The translations under genes and the position numbers were made by a program. The notes beneath the pieces were generated by a model that searched no databases, was not told the DNA's origin, and saw nothing but the letters and a program-made list of their open reading frames with translations. From positions 124,001-188,000 of the forward strand of contig CAZCNY010000002.1 in NCBI GenBank assembly GCA_964500675.1: 64,000 nt of DNA, given 5' to 3'. Of this stretch, positions 51,648 through 60,718 are shown one piece after another (positions within the stretch are counted from its first letter, which is position 1; every line of letters starts with the position of its first letter). The DNA is from CAMLJR01 sp964500675 (GTDB lineage Bacteria; Pseudomonadota; Gammaproteobacteria; Pseudomonadales; CAMLJR01).

Positions 51648-52982
51648 ATGACTAAAACCATCGATCGAAATTCGCAGTCGCGCGATCAAGATAATTCGCA
51701 CAATCCACGCAATCCGCACAATCCACGTAATCCGCACAACGACCCAGCTAAGCCGAGCAAACAAAAAAAAACCAAAAAGCCGCGCGTGGTGTTAGCGCTG
51801 CAAGGCGGCGGCGCGCTCGGCGCGTATCAAGCGGGGGTTTATCAAGCGCTGCATGAAAATGAACTCGTACCCGACTGGGTTGTCGGTACCTCTATCGGCG
51901 CCGTCAATGCTGCATTGATCGCGGGCAACGCCTACGATCAGCGTCTGCCGCGATTACAGGAATTCTGGCAAAACGTTTCGCAGCACGATGTGTTGCAACT
52001 CGATTTGCTGCCCGATATCGGCAACGTCGCCGATTGGGCGCAGCGCGTCAATGTCTGGAGCGCCACCGCGCGCGCGATGACGCAGGGCATACCTGGATTT
52101 TTTTCGCCGCGCTTATTCAATCCCTTTGCGCTCGGTCTGGCGGTGAACCCCGAGCGCGCGAGTTTTTACGATACGTCGCCGCTAGCGGCGACGCTGCGCC
52201 GCTGTGTCGACATCGAGCGTATCAATGCGCGCGATGCGATGCGGCTCACGGTCAGCGCGGTGCAAGTGACGACCGCGGAGTTGGTGAATTTTGACAGCAA
52301 ACATCAGCCGCTCGGCATTGAACACATTTTAGCGAGCGGCGCGATTCCACCGGGTTTTCCACCCGTGCGCATCGACGGTAAATTGTATTGGGATGGCGGC
52401 CTGTATTCGAATACGCCGCTCGAAACCGTGCTCGATGACAGCCCGCGCGTCGATACGCTGTGTTTCATGGTGGATTTATGGTTTTCCGAAGGGCGCGAGC
52501 CGGAGACTTACGATCACGTGCAGGCGCGACAAAAAGCCGTGATGTTTGCATCGCGTTCCAAGCGTCACATCGATGCGTTCAACGAGAAACACGCATTGCG
52601 GCGCCAGTTGCACGCGCTGTACGAAAAACTGCCGCCGGCATTGCAGACCGATCCAGAAATTAAAAAACTCAGTGCGTCGGGTTGCGGCACATCGATGCAT
52701 GTTGTGCGTTTGCAATATCCGGGCAACGATTGGTACACGTCATCGAAGGATATTAATTTTTCGGCGGGATCGATCGAATGGCGCTGGCAGCAGGGTTACA
52801 ACGATGCACTGCACGCGCTGAAGGAAGCGAGCTGGCAGGAGCCGTATTTGCCCGATCACGGCATCATCGTGCACGACGTATTCTCTGGTCAAACAGCGGA
52901 TGAAGAGAGCAATGAGGTATCCGCGAAGTCATCCGTCGAACCTTGCGCGGATGATGAAGGCGCGCGTGCGTTAGTGCACTGA
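51648..52982 (+). CDS. patatin-like phospholipase with DUF3734 C-terminal region
   Basis: A 444-residue protein from the ATG at 51648, with GGGAGAC upstream. It begins with an Asn/Pro/His/Arg-rich low-complexity tail of repeated NPRNPHN. The patatin domain starts near residue 45: the oxyanion loop LQGGGALGAYQAG, the nucleophile GTSIG and the Asp in DGGLYS. The C-terminal part (HVVRLQYPGNDWYTSSKDI) matches the DUF3734 extension. Serine lipase/acyl-hydrolase activity is likely. It neighbours 3-hydroxybutyrate dehydrogenase, which suggests a role in storage-lipid or polyhydroxybutyrate metabolism; that is an inference from context. Confidence 0.9.
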   Translation: MTKTIDRNSQSRDQDNSHNPRNPHNPRNPHNDPAKPSKQKKTKKPRVVLALQGGGALGAYQAGVYQALHENELVPDWVVGTSIGAVNAALIAGNAYDQRLPRLQEFWQNVSQHDVLQLDLLPDIGNVADWAQRVNVWSATARAMTQGIPGFFSPRLFNPFALGLAVNPERASFYDTSPLAATLRRCVDIERINARDAMRLTVSAVQVTTAELVNFDSKHQPLGIEHILASGAIPPGFPPVRIDGKLYWDGGLYSNTPLETVLDDSPRVDTLCFMVDLWFSEGREPETYDHVQARQKAVMFASRSKRHIDAFNEKHALRRQLHALYEKLPPALQTDPEIKKLSASGCGTSMHVVRLQYPGNDWYTSSKDINFSAGSIEWRWQQGYNDALHALKEASWQEPYLPDHGIIVHDVFSGQTADEESNEVSAKSSVEPCADDEGARALVH

Positions 52983-53028
52983 AAAAACTGGTGCAGTGAA
53001 AAACTGACGCACTGAAAAAAAACTTTCG
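52977..53028. repeat. 16-17-bp tandem repeats between the patatin and bdhA genes
   Basis: Units beginning at 52977, 52994 and 53010 share CASTG followed by A-rich runs and CTGR. The first overlaps the patatin stop and the last lies close to the bdhA ribosome binding site. Three imperfect copies. Confidence 0.55.
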
Positions 53029-53046
53029 ACGCAAGAGGGCAAGAGC

Positions 53047-53829
53047 ATGAGACTAAAAGACAAAGTAGCAGTGATCACGGGCGCCGCGAGCGGCATCGGT
53101 CTGGAAATCGCGCACGTCTATGCGCGCGAGGGCGCTAAAGTCTGCATCGCGGATTTATCGCTCGATGCGGGGCAGAGCTCTGTCGCGGCATTGGAGAAGG
53201 CCGGCGGCCGCGCGATGGCGGTGGCGATGGATGTCGCCGATGAGCAGGCGGTGGAAGCGGGCTTCGAAAAAATGACGCAGACATTCGGTGTTCCCGATAT
53301 TTTAATCAGCAACGCGGGCATTCAACATATCAATCCGATCGAAAATGTGGCGCTCAAGGATTGGCGCCGCATGATCGCGATTCATTTGGATGGTGCCTTT
53401 CTCACTACGCGCGCATTTTTGCAGCGCGTTTATCCGAGCAAGCGCGGCGGCACGGTCATTTACATGGGCTCGGTACATTCGCACGAAGCGTCGTTATTGA
53501 AAGCGCCTTATGTCACCGCCAAACACGGCTTGCTAGGGCTGTGCAAAGTGCTGGCGAAAGAAGGCGCTAAACACAACGTACGGGCGAATGTGATTTGTCC
53601 GGGTTTCGTGCGCACGCCGCTGGTCGAAAGACAGATTCCCGAGCAGGCGAAAGAGCTGGGTATGAGCGAGGATGATGTGATTAAGAAGGTCATGCTTAAG
53701 GAAACGGTGGATGGCGAATTCACCACGACCGACGATGTGGCGGAAGTCGCGGTATTTCTCGCCGCGTTTCCCACCAATGTGTTGACCGGACAGTCGATCG
53801 TCGTGAGCCACGGCTGGCACATGCAATAA
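53047..53829 (+). CDS. bdhA: D-3-hydroxybutyrate dehydrogenase
   Basis: A 260-residue SDR that interconverts 3-hydroxybutyrate and acetoacetate with NAD. TGAASGIGLEIA is at the N-terminus, then SNAGIQHINPIE, a YMGSVHSHEAS catalytic Ser region, YVTAKHG and VVSHGWHMQ at the C-terminus. The QHINPIE and HxHE-like residues are characteristic of the 3-hydroxybutyrate group rather than general SDRs. The AAGAGGGCAAGAGC ribosome binding site supports the start. It is downstream of the patatin gene and followed by a terminator. Confidence 0.93.
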   Translation: MRLKDKVAVITGAASGIGLEIAHVYAREGAKVCIADLSLDAGQSSVAALEKAGGRAMAVAMDVADEQAVEAGFEKMTQTFGVPDILISNAGIQHINPIENVALKDWRRMIAIHLDGAFLTTRAFLQRVYPSKRGGTVIYMGSVHSHEASLLKAPYVTAKHGLLGLCKVLAKEGAKHNVRANVICPGFVRTPLVERQIPEQAKELGMSEDDVIKKVMLKETVDGEFTTTDDVAEVAVFLAAFPTNVLTGQSIVVSHGWHMQ

Positions 53830-53921
53830 CGATTCATCCGCAGCGCAAGGATTCGCAGCGTACAAGGCAGTCGTATCCGCTATTCGCTAATTCCACAAAA
53901 GCTTCTATCGTATAAATTATC

Positions 53922-53947
53922 GCCCCGCATGCGCGGGGCTTAATTTT
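53922..53947 (+). terminator. intrinsic terminator after bdhA
   Basis: GCCCCGC, ATGC loop and GCGGGGC form a perfect 7-bp stem followed by a T-rich tail (TTAATTTT). Confidence 0.8.
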
Positions 53948-53967
53948 GGCTAGATAATTTTCATTGT

Positions 53968-54555
53968 ATGTGGAAGCGTTGGCTGGTTGCGCTCGTTATC
54001 GCGTGGGGTACTTATTCATCGTGGCAGCAGCGACCGCTGCATCGCGGCGCGGGTGTCATTGCCGCGCAAGTTCCGCAGCAGCAATTACTGAGCGAAGCGC
54101 ACGCCTTTGATCTCAACGGTTATCGCATCACACCGTTGGCGGATTACGACATCGAAGCGCGGCTGCTCGCGCGCGAGCGTTACCGGCTTGGCCGCGAAGC
54201 GGATTTGTCGCCGATCGATTTCGGTGTCGGCTGGGGACGCATGTCCGACGAATCGATATTGAAGCAAATCGATATCAGCCAATCGAACCGTTTTATGAAT
54301 TGGCGCGTTGCACATTTTCCAATCCCGCAACATGAAATCGAAACGTCGGCGGCCAATATGCATTTAATTCCTGCCGATACCGGCATCGAGCGCCAGGTCG
54401 AGCGCATGCGAGTGGGGCAGGTCGTGCATTTGCGCGGGTATTTGGTGCGCGCCGATGCGCCCGATGGCTGGCATTGGATCAGTTCGCTGACACGCGAAGA
54501 TACCGGCGCCGGTGCCTGCGAATTATTTTATGTGACGCAGGCGAGCGCGCAGTAG
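53968..54555 (+). CDS. conserved unknown protein with N-terminal anchor
   Basis: A 195-residue protein with a short hydrophobic N-terminus (WLVALVIAWGTY) that acts as signal or anchor. Its body resembles a widespread conserved hypothetical family with DYDIEARLLARERYR, DLSPIDFGVGWGRMSD, ANMHLIP and TREDTGAGACELF. The many conserved polar motifs suggest an enzymatic or binding role in the periplasm. The function is unknown. It precedes the GST gene by 47 bp. Confidence 0.8.
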   Translation: MWKRWLVALVIAWGTYSSWQQRPLHRGAGVIAAQVPQQQLLSEAHAFDLNGYRITPLADYDIEARLLARERYRLGREADLSPIDFGVGWGRMSDESILKQIDISQSNRFMNWRVAHFPIPQHEIETSAANMHLIPADTGIERQVERMRVGQVVHLRGYLVRADAPDGWHWISSLTREDTGAGACELFYVTQASAQ

Positions 54556-54602
54556 AATACGCCGCAGTCATCATTGCATTGCCATGGCGCAAGGAGTTAA
54601 TC

Positions 54603-55214
54603 ATGAAACTGATCGGTTCGTTGACGAGTCCCTTCGTGCGCAAGGTGCGCGTAGCGCTGCTCGAAAAAAATATTCCGCACGAATTGGTGATCGATATGCC
54701 GTGGAATCCCGATACCCGCGTGCCCGATTACAACCCGCTCGGCAAAGTGCCCGCATTGATCGGCGACGACGGTTCGGTGTGGTTCGATTCGAGCCTGCTG
54801 CTCGAATATATCGAGCTGAATTATCCCGCGACGAAAAAATTATTTCCCATCGACCCGATGTCAGTACTCAGCGTGCGGCAGTTGACGACACTTGCCGATG
54901 GCATCGGCGATGCCGGGGTCGCTATTTTTCTGGAGCGAAAACGCAACGCGGACATGCAGGATGCAAAATGGATCGCACGTCAACGCGACAAAATCACGCG
55001 CGGCCTGGCCTCACTCGAAAAGAAAATTCACAACAAAAAATGGTTTTATGGCGGCGATTTTACCGCCGCCGATATCGCCACGGGCTGCATGTTGCTGTGG
55101 CTGGATTTCCGTCTTCCCGATATCGATTGGCGCGCGCAATATCCCTTGTTACAAGCGCTGACGGAGCGCTTGATGGCGCGCGAAAGTTTCGCGCAGACGG
55201 TGCCGGTGGGGTAG
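54603..55214 (+). CDS. glutathione S-transferase family protein
   Basis: A 203-residue cytosolic GST. The thioredoxin-fold N-terminus (MKLIGSLTSPFVRKVRVALL) has the Ser/Thr catalytic region, the cis-Pro VPAL site and the SSLLLEYIE motif for glutathione. The helical C-terminal domain ends in AQTVPVG. The start at 54603 has AAGGAG upstream; an earlier in-frame start at 54474 overlaps the preceding gene and is rejected. Substrate unknown. Confidence 0.92.
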   Translation: MKLIGSLTSPFVRKVRVALLEKNIPHELVIDMPWNPDTRVPDYNPLGKVPALIGDDGSVWFDSSLLLEYIELNYPATKKLFPIDPMSVLSVRQLTTLADGIGDAGVAIFLERKRNADMQDAKWIARQRDKITRGLASLEKKIHNKKWFYGGDFTAADIATGCMLLWLDFRLPDIDWRAQYPLLQALTERLMARESFAQTVPVG

Positions 55215-55257
55215 TTTTCCAATTAACGACTTTTCCGTCGCGCATCGATAACGGTCA

Positions 55258-55779
55258 TTAATGTCGCAACCGCCGATGCTGCCGCGCGCGCCAGCGCGCG
55301 ATCGCTTGCATGCGCCAAATGATACGCACGCCGGCCCAGCCGAGTGCGGCCGCTACGAGACCGCAGACGAGGCAGCCGAGGAGAAGCGGTTGCCACAGCA
55401 CGTCGAATTGCTCGCGCGCCCACTGCAACGATAATTCAAATGCAAATTTGTGTTGCGGCTGTTGCAAAATGCGCGCGCCGATTTTATAGGCGAGATAAAA
55501 CTGCGGCGGAATCGTCACCGGGTTCGATATCCATACCGCGCTGAGAGCGACGGGCATATTGGCGCGCCACCAGATGGCGATGATGGCGGCGGTGAGCATA
55601 TGTATCGGCAATGGAATGAACGCGACCAGAAAGCCGATGAACACCGCGCTCGATACCGAATAGCGGTTGAGATGCCATAAGTTGGGATCGTGCAGCCAGT
55701 GTTGAAACAGTCGCAGCGAGGGATGCTTGCGCAGTGTTTCGGGGTCCGGCGCGAGACGTTTTATTAATCGACGCAACAT
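55258..55779 (-). CDS. DUF2062 inner-membrane protein
   Basis: A 173-residue protein with two or three transmembrane segments. The family pattern SVSSAVFIGFLVAFIPLPIH, then WISNPVTIPPQFYLAYKIG is clear. The function is not established. It lies divergent from comEC, a placement also known in pseudomonads. Confidence 0.9.
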   Translation of the reverse strand: MLRRLIKRLAPDPETLRKHPSLRLFQHWLHDPNLWHLNRYSVSSAVFIGFLVAFIPLPIHMLTAAIIAIWWRANMPVALSAVWISNPVTIPPQFYLAYKIGARILQQPQHKFAFELSLQWAREQFDVLWQPLLLGCLVCGLVAAALGWAGVRIIWRMQAIARWRARQHRRLRH

Positions 55780-55943
55780 CGTTTGAATGGGATCCGGGCA
55801 TTGGATTTGCAGGCGGCTGCGTGCATATTAGACGCATTTGCGTGAATATGAAGCACCGCTCGGTGAAGAGCGGCTAATCGCCGTGCGAAAGCGGCGCCAT
55901 TATGCCGATGACTTACGCCGAATGACAAAGGGAGTTTGTCTTT

Positions 55944-58394
55944 ATGCGCACAGGGATGTTGTGGATGGCGATGGGAATCGCCGCGGTGGCCTGGCTGCCA
56001 TATTTACCGTCTTTCTTGCAGTTGAGTTCTGCAATTATAGCGAGCGCGCTGCTCGGAACTTGCCTGTGGTGGTGTTGCCGCCACTGTGCGTGGCGCAAAG
56101 CAGCCCAATACGTTGGCGTCGCACTTGTCGCGGCGACGCTCGGCCTCGCTTGGGGCTGCGGTTATGGCTACTACATCCGCGGCGGGCTGCTGCCCGTTGC
56201 ACTCGAACAACAATCATTGCTGTTGCGCGGCCGCATCGATGGACTCGTCGAGCAGCGCGACGGCTTTGTCAGTTATGGCGAGCGCGCGCGTTCTCGCGAT
56301 GCCGTGCAGCGGCCCGTGCTGTATTTTCGGTTTGCGGTCGACGCGAGCGATAACGCAACACCAGCGGGCGCACAGCTGCCGCGCCTGATACAACTCAACT
56401 GGTACGCTGCCGACAACACGCCGCAACCGGGTGAGCGTTGGCAATTGCGCGTGAAATTAAAACGGCCGCGCGGTTTTGCCAATCCGGGCGGTTTCGATTA
56501 TGCCGCGTGGCTTGTCGCCAATCGCATCGGTGCAACGGGTTCTGTTGAACAGGCCGGTGGCAAGGACGGTAGCGCCGGGCGCGGCGACGATAATCAAAAA
56601 TTAGCGCAGGCGCATTGGTGGTCGATCGATGCGCTGCGCGGCCGCGCGCAAAATTTTTTGCAGCAACGCTTACAGCGATTCGCGCATCGCGATTTGCTGT
56701 TGGGTTTGTTACTCGGCGACGGCGGCGCGATTTCGGCGGCGGAGTGGGATACGTTTCGCGCGACGGGCACCGTGCATTTATTCGTGGTGTCGGGACTACA
56801 GATTGCATTCACCGGCGGTCTCGCATTGTGGTTCGCACGGTTGTGGTGGCGCAGCGCATGGTGCGTGAGTAGGCGCCGCAATTATGTGCTCGGCGGTATC
56901 CCCGCATTTTTTATTGCGCTGATTTATGCATTGCTCGCGGGCTGGGGCGTACCGATTCAACGCGCATTGATCATGTTCGCCGTGCTCGTGTGGGCGTTGA
57001 GCGCGCGTCGGCAAATTCAGGCATCGACCGGTTGGATCGCGGCGCTGTGGCTCGTGCTGCTGTGCGATCCGCTCGCGGTGCGCGATATCGGTTTCTGGTT
57101 TTCGTTTATCGCGGTGGCGGCGATTCTGTTGATGATTTGCGGTCATCGCGGCGCGCCGGCAACCTCTTTATTGCAGCATGCGTTGCGCTGGTGGCGCGTG
57201 CAGTGGGCGTTATTCGCGACATCGCTGCCGCTGTTGCTGCTGCTTTCGGGGCAACTCACGCTGCTCGCATTGCCCGCCAATTGCATCGCGATTCCGCTGT
57301 CGACATTGATCTCGCTGCCACTGGCTTTTCTCGCGTTGCTCGGTGATTTTTTCGCGCCGCGAGCCAGCGCGATAATTTGGCGTTGCGCGGATAATTCGCT
57401 CGATTGGCTCTGGCGCTATCTCGTGTGGTTGCAGCAGCACGGCGGCTCTTTTGACGGTCATTACCATTGGGCGATCTGGCATCCGCGCGGGATCGATGTG
57501 TGGATTTGTCTGTTCGCAGCGTTAGCCGCTGCATTGTTATTGTTGCCGCGCGGTGTGCCCGGTAAAGCGTTCGCGGCATTATTGCTCGTTCCATTATTGG
57601 CGCCACCGCTTGCGAAAATTGCGCCGGGCGATTGCCGCGTGACGGTGATCGATGTCGGTCAAGGTCTCAGCGTTCTCGTCGAGACGGCGCAACACCGTTT
57701 GCTGTTCGACACCGGGCCGCTGTTCGGCCCCGAGCGCACGGTGGCCGATTTAACGGTGGTGCCGCTGCTGCGCCGGCACGGCATCGCGGCGCTCGATACC
57801 GTGGTCGTGAGTCACAACGACAGCGATCATGCGGGCGGCTGGCCCGCGATTGCGCGCGAATTTGCGGTGACTCGATTATTGATCGGCGAAACGATCGCCA
57901 ACGCAACGAGCACTGCGGAATTTTGTCGTGCAGGTTTGCACTGGCGCTGGGATGCGGTCGATTTCGAAATACTGTATCCGACGCCGGCTGCCGCCGATAT
58001 TTTCAACGGCAACAACCGTTCGTGCGTGTTGCAAATCAGCGCGAGCGGTGCGCGCATTTTGTTGACGGGGGACATCGAACGCAGCGCCGAACAGATCGTG
58101 CTCGAAAATCCCGCGCTGCAGCCCGCGACGTTATTGCTCGCACCGCATCACGGCAGCCGCAGTTCGTCGACCGAAAACTTCGTCGCGCGCTTGCATCCCG
58201 AGTACGTCGTGTTCTCGACGGGTTATCTCAACCGTTTCAAACATCCGAGCCCGGAGGTTGCGCAGCGCTATCGGCACAGCGGTGCCGAGCTATTCGACAC
58301 CGCCGGCACCGGTGCCATCACGTTCACGTTTGCGCAGGGGCGTGTGGCGCAGATCTCAGAACAGCGTCAGCAGTCGCGGCATTACTGGGATTGA
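55944..58394 (+). CDS. comEC: ComEC/Rec2 DNA-uptake channel protein
   Basis: An 816-residue inner-membrane protein that takes single-stranded DNA into the cytoplasm. The N-terminal hydrophobic part and OB-like soluble domain (DUF4131) are followed by the competence domain with many TM helices (LGLLLGDGGAISAAEWDTF, HLFVVSGLQIAFTGG). The C-terminal MBL-fold domain (about 560-810) has VIDVGQGLSVLVE and VVVSHNDSDHAGG. A ribosome binding site (AAAGGGAG) precedes the ATG. It heads a plus-strand block with exbB, exbD, lpxK, kdsB and murB. Confidence 0.94.
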   Translation: MRTGMLWMAMGIAAVAWLPYLPSFLQLSSAIIASALLGTCLWWCCRHCAWRKAAQYVGVALVAATLGLAWGCGYGYYIRGGLLPVALEQQSLLLRGRIDGLVEQRDGFVSYGERARSRDAVQRPVLYFRFAVDASDNATPAGAQLPRLIQLNWYAADNTPQPGERWQLRVKLKRPRGFANPGGFDYAAWLVANRIGATGSVEQAGGKDGSAGRGDDNQKLAQAHWWSIDALRGRAQNFLQQRLQRFAHRDLLLGLLLGDGGAISAAEWDTFRATGTVHLFVVSGLQIAFTGGLALWFARLWWRSAWCVSRRRNYVLGGIPAFFIALIYALLAGWGVPIQRALIMFAVLVWALSARRQIQASTGWIAALWLVLLCDPLAVRDIGFWFSFIAVAAILLMICGHRGAPATSLLQHALRWWRVQWALFATSLPLLLLLSGQLTLLALPANCIAIPLSTLISLPLAFLALLGDFFAPRASAIIWRCADNSLDWLWRYLVWLQQHGGSFDGHYHWAIWHPRGIDVWICLFAALAAALLLLPRGVPGKAFAALLLVPLLAPPLAKIAPGDCRVTVIDVGQGLSVLVETAQHRLLFDTGPLFGPERTVADLTVVPLLRRHGIAALDTVVVSHNDSDHAGGWPAIAREFAVTRLLIGETIANATSTAEFCRAGLHWRWDAVDFEILYPTPAAADIFNGNNRSCVLQISASGARILLTGDIERSAEQIVLENPALQPATLLLAPHHGSRSSSTENFVARLHPEYVVFSTGYLNRFKHPSPEVAQRYRHSGAELFDTAGTGAITFTFAQGRVAQISEQRQQSRHYWD

Positions 58395-58482
58395 GCGCGC
58401 GGGCGCTTCGTCTGCCCGGTAGCGTGTGCTAGAGTTGCGCAGCTTTTATCGAGTCCCTAAAAACTCCAGGCGAGGATAAGCA

Positions 58483-59115
58483 GTGTTCGAGATTCTTAAA
58501 GGCGGCGGCTGGCTGATGCTGCCGATCATTGCATGTTCGATAATCGCGCTGGCCGTCAGTGTCGAGCGCCTGCTCGCATTGCGCATCGTGAAAGTTGCGC
58601 CGCCGCATTTACTGGGAGAAGTGTGGGGTTGGATCAAAAACAATCAGCTCGACACGAACAAATTGCGCGAATTGCGGCAATCGTCGCCGCTCGGTTTGTT
58701 GCTCGCTACCGGCATCGCCAACGCCAAGCACGGCCGCGAAATCATGAAAGAAACGCTCGAGGAATCGGCCGCCGTGGTCGTCTACGGCATGGAGCGCTAT
58801 TTGAACGCACTCGGCACCGTTGCGCTCATCGCGCCGATGCTCGGTCTGATCGGTTCCGTGCTCGGCATCATGAATGTCTTCAACGAAATTCGCTTTCACG
58901 GCACGGGCGATCCCAACATGCTCGCGGGCGGTATTTCGGAAGCGCTGATTACCACCGCATCGGGTTTGATTGTCGCCGTGCCGGCCACGATCATGCATCG
59001 CTTTTTCAACGGTCGCATCACCACACTCGTGTTGATGCTCGAACAGGAAACGCTGAAACTGGTCGACGCTCTTTGGGGCGATCGTAAAGTCGAAGTCAAG
59101 GTCGACGTTAAGTAA
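58483..59115 (+). CDS. exbB: ExbB/TolQ-type proton-channel protein
   Basis: A 210-residue inner-membrane protein of the MotA/TolQ/ExbB family. The GTG at 58483 is preceded by AGGAT. It has an N-terminal TM, then TVALIAPMLGLIGSVLGIMN and ISEALITTASGLIVAVPAT in the two central TM helices, which form the proton path with ExbD. It energises a TonB or similar system. The ExbD-type partner follows by 12 bp. Confidence 0.92.
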   Translation: MFEILKGGGWLMLPIIACSIIALAVSVERLLALRIVKVAPPHLLGEVWGWIKNNQLDTNKLRELRQSSPLGLLLATGIANAKHGREIMKETLEESAAVVVYGMERYLNALGTVALIAPMLGLIGSVLGIMNVFNEIRFHGTGDPNMLAGGISEALITTASGLIVAVPATIMHRFFNGRITTLVLMLEQETLKLVDALWGDRKVEVKVDVK

Positions 59116-59127
59116 GGAATTGAGCTG

Positions 59128-59559
59128 ATGCGTTTCAAGCGGCCGACGACATCCGATATCGATATGGGCACGAACATCATCAACCTCGTCGATGTGCTGT
59201 TGCTGCTGCTGATCTTTTTCATGATTTCGACCACGTTCACGAAGAGCAGCCAGCTCACCGTGCAATTGCCGGAAGCTTCCGCGCGTCCGGTACCACCGAG
59301 CGATAAACAAATCGAAATCGTGATCACGGCCGACAGCCACTACAGCATCAACGACCGCAATGTGACGCGCGGCGATCTCGACACGATTAAAGCGGCGTTG
59401 AGCGAAGCGGCGGATGGCGACACCAGTTTGCCGCTCACCATCATGGCCGATGCCAACACGCCGCATCAGGCCGTGGTGCGCGCGATGGATGCGGCGGGGC
59501 AATTGGGATTCACGCATTTAAGCTTGGCTACGCAAACCCCCGCAGATTCCGATAAATAA
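59128..59559 (+). CDS. exbD: ExbD/TolR-type protein
   Basis: A 143-residue protein with one N-terminal TM segment (NIINLVDVLLLLLIFFMIST) that carries the conserved membrane Asp and a periplasmic domain. It pairs with ExbB. TAAGGAA precedes the ATG at 59128. The lpxK gene starts 16 bp downstream. Confidence 0.93.
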   Translation: MRFKRPTTSDIDMGTNIINLVDVLLLLLIFFMISTTFTKSSQLTVQLPEASARPVPPSDKQIEIVITADSHYSINDRNVTRGDLDTIKAALSEAADGDTSLPLTIMADANTPHQAVVRAMDAAGQLGFTHLSLATQTPADSDK

Positions 59560-59575
59560 ACCGATAAATAACTCG

Positions 59576-60655
59576 ATGAATTTCGATCGTCATTTGCAGC
59601 GCCGCTGGTATGGCAAACCCGGCTGGCTGTTGCTGCCGTGGTTGCTGGCAACGAGCCCGCTCGAAATTGTTTATCGATTCGTTATCGCCATGCGCCGCCT
59701 TTGCTATCGATGGGGTTTGTGCGCGAGCTGGCGCGCGCCGGTTCCCGTCATCGTGGTCGGCAATATTGTTATCGGCGGCACCGGCAAAACGCCGGTGGTA
59801 ATTGCGCTGTGCGAATTGTTACAACGCGCAGGCTATAAACCCGGTGTGATCAGTCGCGGTTATCGCGCGCAGCCGTCGCGGTTTCCTTATCTCGTGCGCA
59901 GCGATGACGCAGCGAAACGTTGCGGCGACGAACCGCTGTTGATCGCGCGCCGCACGCGCTGCCCGGTTGTGATCGCGCCGCGCCGCGCCGATGCCGCGCG
60001 CTATTTGCTTGAGCAACAACTGGTGGAGCACGCGCGTTGCGATGTCATTATTTGCGACGACGGTTTGCAGCATTACGCCTTGCAGCGCGATATCGAAATC
60101 GCGGTCGTCGATGCGTCGCGCCGTTTCGGTAACGGTCATTGTCTGCCGGGCGGACCTTTGCGCGAACCTATCGCGCGTCTGCAAAAAGTTGATGCAATCG
60201 TTTTGAATGGTGTCGATGCGGTCGTCATGAAGAACGCCGATGCGGTCGCAGTAAACGGCGCGAAGAATGCCGATGCGCCCGAATATGCGTTGCAAATGCA
60301 GGCGAGCGCGATGGTGCAGTTGTCGTCGTCGCAGTCGATTCCGCCGCGCACGTGGTGCAAGCAGTACGCGCGCGTGCACGCGGTCGCGGGCATCGGCAAT
60401 CCCGAGCGATTTTTTGCGACGTTGCGCGCGCTCGGTTGCGATCCGATCGAGCACGCGTTGCCCGATCATCATGAATATCGCGCCGAGGATTTAACGTTCG
60501 CCGATGCGCTGCCGATCGTGATGACGGAAAAGGACGCGGTGAAATGCGCGGCATTTGCCGGCGAGCGCCATTGGTTCTTGCAGGTGCGCGCGCAATTGCC
60601 CGATTCGCTCGCGACGGCAATACTCGCTAAACTCAACACACTGCATAGCGCTTAA
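59576..60655 (+). CDS. lpxK: tetraacyldisaccharide 4'-kinase
   Basis: A 359-residue membrane-bound kinase that phosphorylates the lipid A disaccharide. The P-loop is GNIVIGGTGKTPVVIAL near residues 61-77; VIICDDGLQHYALQRDIEI and LPGGPLREP follow, and MTEKDAVKC is near the C-terminus. Residues 205-228 are a run of three eight-residue repeats (VDAIVLNG, VDAVVMKN, ADAVAVNG) that extend the usual segment. Between lpxK and kdsB the Trm112-like gene often found in pseudomonads is absent. Confidence 0.93.
   Translation: MNFDRHLQRRWYGKPGWLLLPWLLATSPLEIVYRFVIAMRRLCYRWGLCASWRAPVPVIVVGNIVIGGTGKTPVVIALCELLQRAGYKPGVISRGYRAQPSRFPYLVRSDDAAKRCGDEPLLIARRTRCPVVIAPRRADAARYLLEQQLVEHARCDVIICDDGLQHYALQRDIEIAVVDASRRFGNGHCLPGGPLREPIARLQKVDAIVLNGVDAVVMKNADAVAVNGAKNADAPEYALQMQASAMVQLSSSQSIPPRTWCKQYARVHAVAGIGNPERFFATLRALGCDPIEHALPDHHEYRAEDLTFADALPIVMTEKDAVKCAAFAGERHWFLQVRAQLPDSLATAILAKLNTLHSA
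60188..60259. repeat. 24-bp in-frame triplication inside lpxK
   Basis: Three 24-bp units start at 60188, 60212 and 60236 and share GATGCRRTCG with diverged remainders. A fourth partial unit follows. They add about 16 or more residues relative to normal LpxK and keep the frame. Confidence 0.75.
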
Positions 60656-60670
60656 AATCTTGCACGATCA

Positions 60671-60697
60671 GTTCCCTCTCCCGCAGGGAGAGGGGAG
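60671..60697. repeat. G/C-rich palindromic repeat, copy 2 (between lpxK and kdsB)
   Basis: CCCTCTCCC, GCA and GGGAGAGGG form an almost perfect hairpin. It occupies most of the 63-bp gap between lpxK and kdsB, close to the kdsB ribosome binding region. No T-run follows. Confidence 0.8.
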
Positions 60698-60718
60698 AAA
60701 CCAGTGATGTGAAAAATT

